From Vavraia culicis subsp. floridensis (Eukaryota; Microsporidia; Pleistophoridae): 11,836 nucleotides of DNA. The DNA lies in assembly GCF_000192795.1 (NCBI RefSeq), contig NW_007360666.1, positions 14,232 to 26,067 on the forward strand, in the 5' to 3' direction. Below the pieces are notes generated by a model that was not told the origin of the DNA, did not search any database, and worked only from the letters and a program-made list of their open reading frames with translations. Shown here piece by piece: positions 1-7,423 of this stretch (its first letter is position 1; each line of letters begins with the position of its first letter). The position numbers and the translations under genes are program-made.

Positions 1-262
1 GATGGCTGATAAATGTGCGGAATCGATACATAATCAAGAAATGATTTCTTTTATTGCTAGTCTTGGAACTTGATCATTTCTCTACCAAGCATGTATCAAT
101 CGAGCCTACTTAATACTTGGGAGGACTCAAAACCTGGACCCCAGAGATGGCATATGCTAAATCTGCCCATTAGGTCATCAAAAGCCTAACCAAACAAATG
201 AAAAAGCAACCAACAATCAGAACGTACCTACAGCAATTCATTTAATAAAATGTCATGCACAA
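1..262. other. Left-edge flank, no supported gene
   Basis: This is the 3' flank of the FHA gene, which ends at 263. A short plus-strand frame is open from the window edge to a TGA at 71-73 (23 codons from the ATG at 2-4). It could be the tail of a gene entering from the left, but a frame this short is expected by chance. The same frame stays fairly open after that stop, and the minus strand also has a stretch of about 29 open codons, so the piece may be old coding sequence. Nothing here can be named. Confidence 0.4.
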
Positions 263-1978
263 TCATTTTTTTTTTCGTCCTTTAGGAGCCGTCTTGGTGA
301 CACTACCTTTCTTTTTTGTGTCTGCCACTGCTTTCTTAGCTGTACTCGGTCGTCTTCCCCGCTTCTTAACTTCTGGTTCCTCTGAATCTTTCTTTACTTT
401 CTTTGGTGCAGCATCCATTTTTGCCTTTCTACTATTCTTTGTCTCTTTAATGTGCTCAACCGGTTCTTCTCTACTTACATTTTGAGCCTTATTTTCATAC
501 TCACCCTTTTCTTTCTTTCCACCTCTGGTTTTCTTCGTCTCTTCTTTCTTTACATCTTTTTCTTTGCGCTCTTCCTCTTTCACACTCTTTCCCCGTTTCA
601 CCCTTTTCACCGGTTCTTTTTCAACGTTCTCATCCATCATATTACCCTGTTCTGCATTATTATTGATCCTTACCATCTCTTCTATCTTTTGTGTTCCTTG
701 ATTCTCAATGCCTTCATTCATTCTTTCCTTTACATTTTTAGCCTTCGTTTTCTCCTGATCAGCGTTAACAACCGCACTTTTTCCTTGATCTTCCTCTCGA
801 TTATTTTCGATCGTGCTCTTTTCATTTTTTTTGCCATGTACATCTTGTTCACGTTTACTAACCTGTTCTGATGCTTCCTGATGCACCTCACGTTTTATCG
901 GTTCCTCGTTCACTTTTTTTGCTACCTTGACGCTCGCTTCATCCGATTTCACCTCGTGTTGCGCTGCATTTTCCCTCTCTGCACCCATATCTTTTCTAAG
1001 GATCTTTTCTTTAATATCTTCACCAACTTTATCCATCACATCCTCAACCAGCAGGTTCCTGACACCATCCGAACCAATAACATCCTTTACTTCATCTTTC
1101 AGTTCATCCCTTATCTCCTCGACAAACTCTGCTCTGATATCATTTTTTACATCCTCTTTTAAATTACCGGCCACTTCCATTGCTATTTTGTCCTTTGTAA
1201 AAGTATCAATACTTAATGTCTCTTTGATGACCTCCCTGTGTATTATTTCCTCTTCTATAATCAGTTCATCTGCTGGCATCTTCTGCTCCATTGCAGGTGT
1301 TTTGTTGCTTTCGTAAGTTGTGGATGACTTTTCCTCTGTTTCTTCCCGCGTATCATTGGTCAATTCCACCCTTGGTATTATTTTTGATACTTCCTTGTGT
1401 ACCTCCGGTGCAAGATCTGTTGTCCCTTCGGTGGCTGGTTGACCATCTTTCGTAGCTAGTGGATCACCGCCTTGCACCTCCTTGTTATCAAATACCATAT
1501 TAGCAACGTCCTCGTTCTTCGTTGCTGAGGCCTCTTGTTCACGGACTATTGCGCTATTTCCTACATCCTCATTTACGGTATCCTTATTCATTGCAACTGT
1601 GCCCTCCAACTTTTTATCCCCTAGGTCCTCATCAATCTTTCTGTCTCTCACCTCTTTACTTCCTATCCCCATGACATCTGCTCGCCCCTCATCCTCCATA
1701 ACAACAAACCGAGTACCTCTCACATCAAACACATCCCCATACTCAAACACCCCTTCACCACCAACAACTACTCCGTTAACCATCACATCATCACCACTTA
1801 CCGCATATTTTCTATCACCTAAATAAATTACCAAATGCTTCTCTTCAACCGAGGGCAGCTGTATACGCAAATCGCATTTAAGTGACCTACCAACCGTAAA
1901 CTTCGTGTTTACGGTTTTTAGAGTTGTATTGCTGTTAAGTATCTTTATCGTGTATTGCTGGGCATGATGAGTTTGCAT
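263..1978 (-). CDS. FHA-domain protein with long charged Lys/Glu-rich tail (Ki-67-like FHA)
   Basis: This 571-residue protein has an N-terminal FHA domain (about residues 9-98), a fold that usually binds phosphothreonine peptides. Visible signature elements are GRS at 30-32, the strand CDLRIQLP at 35-42, His48, Asn-Gly at 68-69 and the closing strand GDVFDV at 81-86. The IRIQLP-type strand recalls the FHA domain of Ki-67 and related fungal proteins. The Ser of the usual SxxH motif is Glu45 here. Residues 100-240 are acidic and probably disordered. Residues 269-327 look like a charged amphipathic helix. The rest is Lys/Glu-rich and ends in a basic tail with an AT-hook-like KKRGRRPS (538-545) and repeated Lys clusters. 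I infer a nuclear, chromatin-associated scaffold; the client is unknown. The ATG at 1978 is chosen because the FHA fold begins a few residues later and a CCCC element lies 19-22 bases upstream. The gene ends in a run of ten A followed by TGA. Confidence 0.88.
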   Translation of the reverse strand: MQTHHAQQYTIKILNSNTTLKTVNTKFTVGRSLKCDLRIQLPSVEEKHLVIYLGDRKYAVSGDDVMVNGVVVGGEGVFEYGDVFDVRGTRFVVMEDEGRADVMGIGSKEVRDRKIDEDLGDKKLEGTVAMNKDTVNEDVGNSAIVREQEASATKNEDVANMVFDNKEVQGGDPLATKDGQPATEGTTDLAPEVHKEVSKIIPRVELTNDTREETEEKSSTTYESNKTPAMEQKMPADELIIEEEIIHREVIKETLSIDTFTKDKIAMEVAGNLKEDVKNDIRAEFVEEIRDELKDEVKDVIGSDGVRNLLVEDVMDKVGEDIKEKILRKDMGAERENAAQHEVKSDEASVKVAKKVNEEPIKREVHQEASEQVSKREQDVHGKKNEKSTIENNREEDQGKSAVVNADQEKTKAKNVKERMNEGIENQGTQKIEEMVRINNNAEQGNMMDENVEKEPVKRVKRGKSVKEEERKEKDVKKEETKKTRGGKKEKGEYENKAQNVSREEPVEHIKETKNSRKAKMDAAPKKVKKDSEEPEVKKRGRRPSTAKKAVADTKKKGSVTKTAPKGRKKK

Positions 1979-1996
1979 CTGTTTATTCTTTTTCTT

Positions 1997-2000
1997 GGGG
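1997..2000 (-). promoter_or_regulatory. CCC-like start-proximal element of the FHA gene
   Basis: On the minus strand CCCC lies 19-22 bases before the ATG, with a second CCC at 27-30 bases. CCC-like motifs close to start codons are a known microsporidian feature. This one is the most distant of the four in the window, so it is the least certain. Confidence 0.45.
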
Positions 2001-2429
2001 TTGGTGGGATGTGCTTTTTTTGTGATGGTAATTTAAAGCTAATTTGGACGTGTTGTGACGACAAGGATGATGAAATGGCTTAAAACAATGTGTTTATAAT
2101 TTTTGGTTGATTATGCACTCTTTTTGTGCCGATTACGGCTCACAGAGACGACTGTAGAATTATGTATGGTGCACCGTTATGGAAAAGGAACTAGGCGATG
2201 GACCATAGACTAAGGCACATCGAATTACATTTTCTAGTAAAATACTGTTCATGCATACATAAATGTAGAAGAATGAGACACAATTATGCATAAAAAGGAA
2301 ACTTTACAGAATGAGAGGAACAAGAAATGATAAGAAGGTAAGAGAACCTTAGAACGTACAAAAGGGAGTAGATACTGCGTCAAAAGATGGCATGATAGCT
2401 GCTATGATGTACGGGTAAATCTAAACAAC

Positions 2430-2816
2430 ATGATCTGCATTTATCACTCGCTTCTTCCTGTCATGGAATGCAAAACAAATAGAAGAAGTGGTGCTGCAGT
2501 TCTGATAACATTCGCATTAAAGGAAGAATACTGGCCAGACATACCAGCACAGCTACTAACCAAGAAGGAAATTTTACCTGATATTGACATGAGGAAACAA
2601 AGCTTTTATCAAAACTGTATGACTACAGATATTGATGGTATACCTGTGCGGTGGGTTGCCTGTGGTAACGAATGTATGATTTGCTATTTTCTATGGCACT
2701 CGTACCTTAGGGTTGCCTCCTTTAGAGCTGTTATTACCGCACATCACCGCCGTTTAGTAAGCACGGCCACAATTTTTTTACTCTTGGCGTATTGCAGTAC
2801 TCTACGCAACGAATGA
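2430..2816 (+). CDS. Doubtful hypothetical protein, 128 aa
   Basis: The frame is open from 2334 to the TGA at 2814-2816 (160 codons); the first ATG is at 2430. By my rough estimate such a length is unlikely by chance at this base composition. Codons in the first half look more protein-like (many purine-first, pyrimidine-third codons) than those in the second half. The product is Cys/Trp/His-containing, with a hydrophobic stretch near the C-terminus and no family I recognise. A GGG sits 15-17 bases before the ATG, unlike the CCC element before the four firm genes. A +1 frame takes over as open from 2758, which would fit a frameshifted, decaying gene. It may equally be a lineage-specific gene or no gene. 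Confidence 0.22.
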   Translation: MICIYHSLLPVMECKTNRRSGAAVLITFALKEEYWPDIPAQLLTKKEILPDIDMRKQSFYQNCMTTDIDGIPVRWVACGNECMICYFLWHSYLRVASFRAVITAHHRRLVSTATIFLLLAYCSTLRNE

Positions 2817-2979
2817 CATTTTTACTTTTATACGGCACGTCATGATCAAATTCTTTGACAAGTGTTACACGTCAAGCACAGTCATACCATTTTATCAGTT
2901 CAAATCTGCACACACGGTACAGGCTCGTTAAGTTAACGTGATTTTATAGGTGGATACTATCAAAGACGATCTAATGTAA

Positions 2980-3285
2980 GTATTATGCTGTGAACAACGG
3001 CTGTTTAGTTATGTTGTAGACATAACTGCTCATTTCATAGGCCGTTGCTTTGTTCTGGCATTGCACACTTTCCTCTTTACTTTATACTCTCAAGGACTTA
3101 ATGCTTTAAAACTGTTTAAGTTCGAACGAAGAGAGGATGATATTATTTTGGAATATTCACTCATTTCGGAACAAAAATCAAGGATTATCAAATATGCTGC
3201 ACTGCCAACATGGGAAATAGCAAAAAGATATTTCACTACATCAAGGGACCTACCTAAAAACGATCTGCACAACGAAACAGGATGA
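2980..3285 (+). other. Open frame without ATG, possible gene fragment
   Basis: This frame is open from after a TAA at 2977-2979 to the TGA at 3283-3285, about 101 codons, with no in-frame ATG. The segment from about 3115 on reads like a soluble charged protein (for example KFERREDDIILEY). Neither a start codon nor an intron that would supply one could be found: the GTAAGT at 2976 does not join in frame. It is best described as a possible fragment of a dead gene that may include 2334-2816. The minus strand is also open opposite 3090-3272, also without ATG. Confidence 0.2.
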
Positions 3286-3397
3286 AGACTGACACAGAAT
3301 TAGTGTTCTATGATTTATAATGAGTAAGAAATGGTGTATAATAAGAATTCACACAGCAATTAACTGGTAAGAAACATACGAGTAAATAGAGCGGCAT

Positions 3398-4258
3398 TTA
3401 ACTAACGACCTCCTTAACCTTTTCTAGTGCTCTTTTCTTCTTCTCCTCTCCGCCCATCTTCTCCTTCTTGTACTTCTTGTTAGCACTGTAATCCTTTTTC
3501 TCCTTTGCCACGATTTTTTTGACAGATCTCACCTCCGAAAACACTTTTTCATACATAGCCTCCAGGTCCTCAGGTGCAATGCCATTCTTGATGTACTCGG
3601 CAAACATTCCTTGGTATTTCTCGTTGTCCGTCTCACGGAGCATAGTCATGTAATCCTTTACGGTTTTGCCATATATTCTTTCTCTGAGCGCCTGTGCATC
3701 AAAATCTTCGTCTTTCTTGTATCCAGGAAAGACCTTTTCAGAGTGCGGTATTTTTAGTCCACCATCACTTGCTCCCTTCATAGCGGCGAAATACCTGCTG
3801 CCACGCGTGCTTCTACCCAATCCAATATCGAGAAACACCTGATATGCTCTTCGTTCATCTTCAACATCCTCCTGTTCTTCTATCTTGCCGTCTGCCTTCT
3901 TGGCCGCATATAAATCGTTCAGCTCCATTTTAATCAACGCCTTTCTTGCGACAAGCAGCCCGGTAGCGTACGCCGCCGAGTAGTTAGTCAACCCCACACA
4001 CAGCCCATACTGTCTCAACTCATCACTTGTAGCCTCCACAACAATCCGGTCACCATCCGCGTATGCCTTAACAATCTGGCATATTATTTTTTTGTTGGTT
4101 CGACGAACCACCAATCTGCTTTTCACAGCACCGTAATTCTTCAGATTGGGCCGTAACATGTTTCGGCGGTGTGTATAGTCCGTTTTATTCTCGCGACGGC
4201 GCCTTTTTTTGGTTTGAAAGCGGTGGAGATATCCCTTTCGTACTTTTATGTCGGTCAT
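3398..4258 (-). CDS. RPL5: 60S ribosomal protein uL18 (L5)
   Basis: At 286 residues the length is close to yeast Rpl5 (297). The protein binds 5S rRNA and, with uL5/L11, forms the 5S RNP of the central protuberance of the large subunit. Family signatures run in order: RFQTKKRRRRENKTDY at 13-28, RLVVR at 48-52, TNKKIICQ at 54-61, GLTNYSAAYATGLL at 89-102, FLDIGL at 142-147, KGASDGGLKIPHS at 161-173 and FPGY at 177-180. The Lys-rich C-terminal helix region (250-282) is the eukaryotic extension that contacts 5S rRNA. The insert near 118-135 is acidic and divergent. The start is fixed by the conserved N-terminus and by the AAATTT plus CCC signal just upstream. No intron is seen. Confidence 0.98.
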   Translation of the reverse strand: MTDIKVRKGYLHRFQTKKRRRRENKTDYTHRRNMLRPNLKNYGAVKSRLVVRRTNKKIICQIVKAYADGDRIVVEATSDELRQYGLCVGLTNYSAAYATGLLVARKALIKMELNDLYAAKKADGKIEEQEDVEDERRAYQVFLDIGLGRSTRGSRYFAAMKGASDGGLKIPHSEKVFPGYKKDEDFDAQALRERIYGKTVKDYMTMLRETDNEKYQGMFAEYIKNGIAPEDLEAMYEKVFSEVRSVKKIVAKEKKDYSANKKYKKEKMGGEEKKKRALEKVKEVVS

Positions 4259-4267
4259 GGATTAGAA

Positions 4268-4282
4268 GGGTAAAAAATTTTT
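4268..4282 (-). promoter_or_regulatory. AAATTT plus CCC start signal of RPL5
   Basis: Reading the minus strand, an AAAAATTTTTT block lies 14-24 bases before the ATG, followed by ACCC with CCC at 10-12 bases before it. In microsporidia the AAATTT-type block next to the CCC motif is described mainly for ribosomal-protein genes. It is absent from the other three genes here, which fits. Confidence 0.65.
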
Positions 4283-5144
4283 GTGGATAAATTTGAGATT
4301 TACAAGGGCTGCGGTAGGGACCAAAGTGTGTTGCTGCGGTATGGGAGATGAGTGGATCTCTAAATACTGCCATAATACGGTGCAAATGTTTCTGGACATA
4401 CCGTAGTGGAACAACAGGTAGGAGATAAAAGATAAAAAATTGGAGACTAAACAGGGAATATGATCGGTTGTGAGGTATGGTAATACATGGAGATGTACAA
4501 GGGAATATGTCCGTTTAGGTGATGTTGAGTGTGAAATCGTAAATAAATGTAATTTTGATCAAAAGACGCGGTGAGAAATATCATAGTGAGCTGAGGGGTA
4601 AGAACATGGACTTGATAACGGGGGTATGGTTTATTTAATGTTGGTATGGAGAGTTATCGGTACAATTACGTTCTCGTACAAGAGGAAGCATACCACCACA
4701 CTGTGTGATAAAATAGCAGAGGAAGACTGCAATACAAAGGGATATTGGTTCTAATACTGTGATCGTGTGGTATTATTGGTAAATGATGTACCTTAAAAGC
4801 ATACATCGGGGTACAAGAAAACAAAACGAGATGTGCTAAGTTCTCAATACATCAGTTGATAGAATGCACACAAAGCATGTAGACTAAGAACAATATGCAC
4901 GTATTGAACCGTTTTCCTTAATTTTTTACAAATTTTACCTGGAAAGAATTCCTTGTTTAATATTGACGTAGAGGGGCAACGTTGTAGCGGTATAAATTTA
5001 TTAATTTAACGAAATGAATGCCTTAAGTCTAAGCAGACTTATCCGTGGTGCTGGCGTCAACTTCACGGGTCTTTGGCTTGTTTAAAACTAAAATGTGTTG
5101 ACCAAGAAGGGCCTATTTGATGTTGATGAAGGAGGTGGTATTAA

Positions 5145-5513
5145 CTATTTGTACTGAAGCTTTCATTATTACATGCCAAAAATAAACGAGCAATACTTCC
5201 TGGGCAACACATCTACAGTTCTGGTCCATATAATCTGAAAAACGATGTTCATGGTGATGAAAAGTGCACATGTTTAAACACGGACGGTACGCGGATGTTC
5301 CCTTTCACTAAAATTACGTTGTGCACCGCTATAAGTGATAGGGTGCTAATCTTCGAGTATTGTCCTTGGAACTGTGGTAGACACCGAATATACGAACAAT
5401 ACTGGCATACCAAATGTGCTGGTCATTATTCCCACATGCTACGACACGGATCGGTTACTTACATTGCTGAAATACCTCATCGTATCGTTTCACGTGCTCG
5501 CTTCAACGTATAA
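5145..5513 (+). other. 122-codon open frame, possible gene remnant
   Basis: The frame is open from after a TAA at 5142-5144 to the TAA at 5511-5513. The first ATG is at 5295, which leaves a 72-residue product. The stretch before the ATG reads as plausibly as the stretch after it (Gly/Pro/Asp-containing with a CTC pair), suggesting that a start has been lost. The product is rich in Cys, His and Trp and matches no family I know. It ends 27 bases from the convergent 3' end of SEC63. No CCC element precedes the ATG. Confidence 0.22.
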
Positions 5514-5540
5514 ACAGGGCTAAAACACAAATGGCTTTAA

Positions 5541-7211
5541 TCATACCACTCTGACACTCACCTTCCGCTTTACATCACACCCAAAGTACCGGTCGCACAC
5601 CAACACGATCTCCAAGATTCCGCTCTTCTCCTTAACAGGGATGTCAAGGACCACCTCCTTGGTCCCCGTAAAATCACTGAATCTAATTTTTGTTTCTGGC
5701 AGTAAATCGTTGTCATACAGCGCATACAACGTCCATTCAACAATAGCGCGTGAGAGGAAGTAAGGTGCATGCACGGGTACGTGCCTGTACGACCCTACTG
5801 TGTTGAGCAACTCGTAATCAAGTTCTCCCTCCTGCCTGATCAACACTCCCGTCCGGAGATCGTTGGTAGATTGATTGCTATTCTTGTCGATGCTCTCGCT
5901 GGCATTTTGCTCATCATTTTTGATTTCATTCCCATCTCTTTGTCCACTTCCAATTTTGGAACCTTCCGAGCTCGGTGCATTACGCAAATCATCCATCAAT
6001 TCAATCTTAAAATTAAAAACGCTCTTCTTTTCACACTCCACCACATCTTTGCACCTGATACTTTTCCTTGGCAGAGTATCATACACATGCAGGCATACCT
6101 TACGCTCGTTCTTGTTGATCGCCATCGCTAGGTCAGTCACACTCTTGCCTTTGTTGAGAAATACCTGGTTGTACGTGATGTACGGGAACTGCATCACAGC
6201 GAAAGACGGGTCAGGCACCGCCTGCACAATCATCCGCTCCAGATCGAATGCGTTGTCAAGCACTGCCCTGTTGTTGGTAAGAAATGCGACCATCTTCACG
6301 CCTTCAAGTATTGCGAGTGCCTTTTTCTGCACAAATTCGAGATCTTTAGGATGTGCAAATTTAGTTCTGAACAGGTGATCGATGAGCACGCTGTACCCGT
6401 TAGTGATCTTTTTGCTCTCCCTCAACGGCACAGCGTAGTTACCCTCGATGTATCCTTTTACATCGATTTGCCTCTTATAGCAATGTTCCATCAATTCCTT
6501 AGAATCCGCTATAATATTGATAAGCACCCTGATACCGATAAATACGTTGGTGCACTCGCCATGCATCCTCTTATAAATCATCTCCATTGTTTCGTAGTAC
6601 AGGCCCAGCCTGTTTTTGTACGTGTATTTCCTCCAGTGCAGGTATGCAAAAAATGGGAAGAGTACCCCAAAGACGAGCACGTACACGGCCAATGAGTAGT
6701 ATCCGTTGTTGATCAGCCAAGAGGGTATAGCGATCACCTCATGGTGCTTTTCATTCTTGCTCACCACCAATTTGCCACTTTTGAGCATGTTGTACGCCCT
6801 GCTGATCTCCTTTAGCTTAACTTCGTTTACTTCCTTGTCCGGACCTTCAAAGTAATCGGGATCGTGCAACCTGCTCAGCCTCTTAAAGGTGCGTTGTATA
6901 TCCCGCTTAGATGCACCCTCACTCAGCTCAAGTACCTCGTACGGATTGAATATGTCGTTGTTCTTGTCCACTCTAATCGTACAAATGTTGTACATGAGAT
7001 ATGCCGATACAGCCACCAACACGGGTATTATAACCAGAAATGTGCGGTCCTTACGCTCACGTTTTGATAGGCAATTTGTACACGCGCACGTGTACCTTTC
7101 CGTTTTCTTCGTGAACATGTGCGCGTAGATCATGTACAGAACAACAGGTATTATAAAGAATAAAGAGATGTAGCTCGTTACGAGACCTGTACTGTCGTAT
7201 TCGTACTTCAT
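5541..7211 (-). CDS. SEC63: SEC63, ER protein-translocation J-domain subunit
   Basis: Sec63 couples the Sec61 channel to the lumenal Hsp70 (BiP/Kar2) during post-translational import. This 556-residue protein shows the family layout: membrane segments at about 14-31 and 57-76, a J domain at about 88-144, a third membrane segment at about 171-191, then a cytosolic Brl region. It ends with an Ig-like module carrying HAPYF (481-485) and the strand VLVCDRYFG (536-544). The J domain has NPYEVLELSEGAS and the basic helix RDIQRTFKRLSRL, but the invariant HPD is DPD (Asp117-Pro118-Asp119), with a His one residue earlier. Yeast Sec63 has 663 residues and an acidic C-terminal tail; here the protein stops right after the Ig-like module. 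A disordered Asn/Ser/Asp-rich linker (410-452) interrupts the Brl region. The ATG is supported by CCCC 3-6 bases upstream and the N-terminal membrane segment. Confidence 0.93.
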   Translation of the reverse strand: MKYEYDSTGLVTSYISLFFIIPVVLYMIYAHMFTKKTERYTCACTNCLSKRERKDRTFLVIIPVLVAVSAYLMYNICTIRVDKNNDIFNPYEVLELSEGASKRDIQRTFKRLSRLHDPDYFEGPDKEVNEVKLKEISRAYNMLKSGKLVVSKNEKHHEVIAIPSWLINNGYYSLAVYVLVFGVLFPFFAYLHWRKYTYKNRLGLYYETMEMIYKRMHGECTNVFIGIRVLINIIADSKELMEHCYKRQIDVKGYIEGNYAVPLRESKKITNGYSVLIDHLFRTKFAHPKDLEFVQKKALAILEGVKMVAFLTNNRAVLDNAFDLERMIVQAVPDPSFAVMQFPYITYNQVFLNKGKSVTDLAMAINKNERKVCLHVYDTLPRKSIRCKDVVECEKKSVFNFKIELMDDLRNAPSSEGSKIGSGQRDGNEIKNDEQNASESIDKNSNQSTNDLRTGVLIRQEGELDYELLNTVGSYRHVPVHAPYFLSRAIVEWTLYALYDNDLLPETKIRFSDFTGTKEVVLDIPVKEKSGILEIVLVCDRYFGCDVKRKVSVRVV

Positions 7212-7213
7212 CA

Positions 7214-7217
7214 GGGG
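7214..7217 (-). promoter_or_regulatory. CCC-like start-proximal element of SEC63
   Basis: On the minus strand the sequence TACCCCTG directly precedes the ATG, placing CCCC 3-6 bases upstream. This is a typical position for the microsporidian CCC-like signal and implies a very short 5' leader. Confidence 0.6.
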
Positions 7218-7398
7218 TACGGCAGTTTTTATTATTTTTTATGAGCCGGCTTAATTAACTGAAAATTATGGAGAATACGGTAAAAATGTATTGGTCAGAT
7301 GATGTGGAGCGAAGAGATAAATGAGCGTGCTTGTAGTAAAAATCGGAATTACATGGCAGCTAATAGGTTGTGAGTAGTAATGACTGTGTTAGATACTT

Positions 7399-7423
7399 AA
7401 ATACGGGTGAATGGCCCGTATTT
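7399..7423. repeat. Perfect 9-bp inverted repeat with 7-nt loop
   Basis: AAATACGGG (7399-7407) and CCCGTATTT (7415-7423) are exact reverse complements separated by TGAATGG. They lie about 190 bases upstream of the SEC63 start. The feature could be a protein-binding palindrome, a hairpin in a longer transcript, or chance. Confidence 0.6.

Larger units (their letters stand above)
1979..3397. other. 1.4-kb gap between FHA gene and RPL5
   Basis: No gene here can be identified by family. The first 350 bases are AT-rich and hold only the upstream region of the FHA gene. From about 2334 to 3285 the plus strand shows successive open frames: 2334-2816 in one frame, a second frame open from 2758 to a TAA near 2935, and 2980-3285 in that same second frame. 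This pattern could be a gene broken by frameshifts and stops, or chance. No tRNA was found: a B-box-like GTTCAAATC near 2899 lacks a pairable acceptor stem and an A box. Confidence 0.5.
4259..5540. other. 1.3-kb gap between RPL5 and SEC63
   Basis: No gene can be named. The RPL5-proximal part holds its start signal and a 44-codon plus-strand frame ending near 4404 that I treat as chance. From about 5010 to 5513 short protein-like plus-strand frames follow one another: a 23-codon ATG frame from 5014, a 20-codon stretch ending at 5156, then the 122-codon frame 5145-5513. This may be a decayed gene. No RNA gene or repeat was seen. Confidence 0.5.

Noticed and set aside
452..871. 139-codon hydrophobic plus-strand open frame
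   Set aside because: It is the antisense shadow of the Lys/Glu-rich FHA gene: complementary codons give Phe/Leu/Ser-rich frames. The same applies to the frames at 881-1316 and 1482-1826.
2890..2915. tRNA B-box-like GTTCAAATC
   Set aside because: Only three T-stem pairs form; there is no matching acceptor strand and no A box at the right distance.
2976..3040. Intron-like GTAAGT ... ACATAACT ... TAG directly at an ATG
   Set aside because: Donor, branch-like TAAC and acceptor look good for a 65-base 5' intron. However, joining ATG to the downstream exon gives only about 20 codons before a stop, and the long frame 2980-3285 would need an upstream TAA to be read through.
4185..4385. 66-codon minus-strand frame upstream of RPL5
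   Set aside because: It overlaps the RPL5 start in another frame and shows no conserved feature. The RPL5 N-terminus and its AAATTT/CCC signal explain the region.
5769..6378. Plus-strand frames of 120 and 167 codons
   Set aside because: They lie opposite SEC63, whose membrane segments, J domain and Ig-like module are clear on the minus strand.
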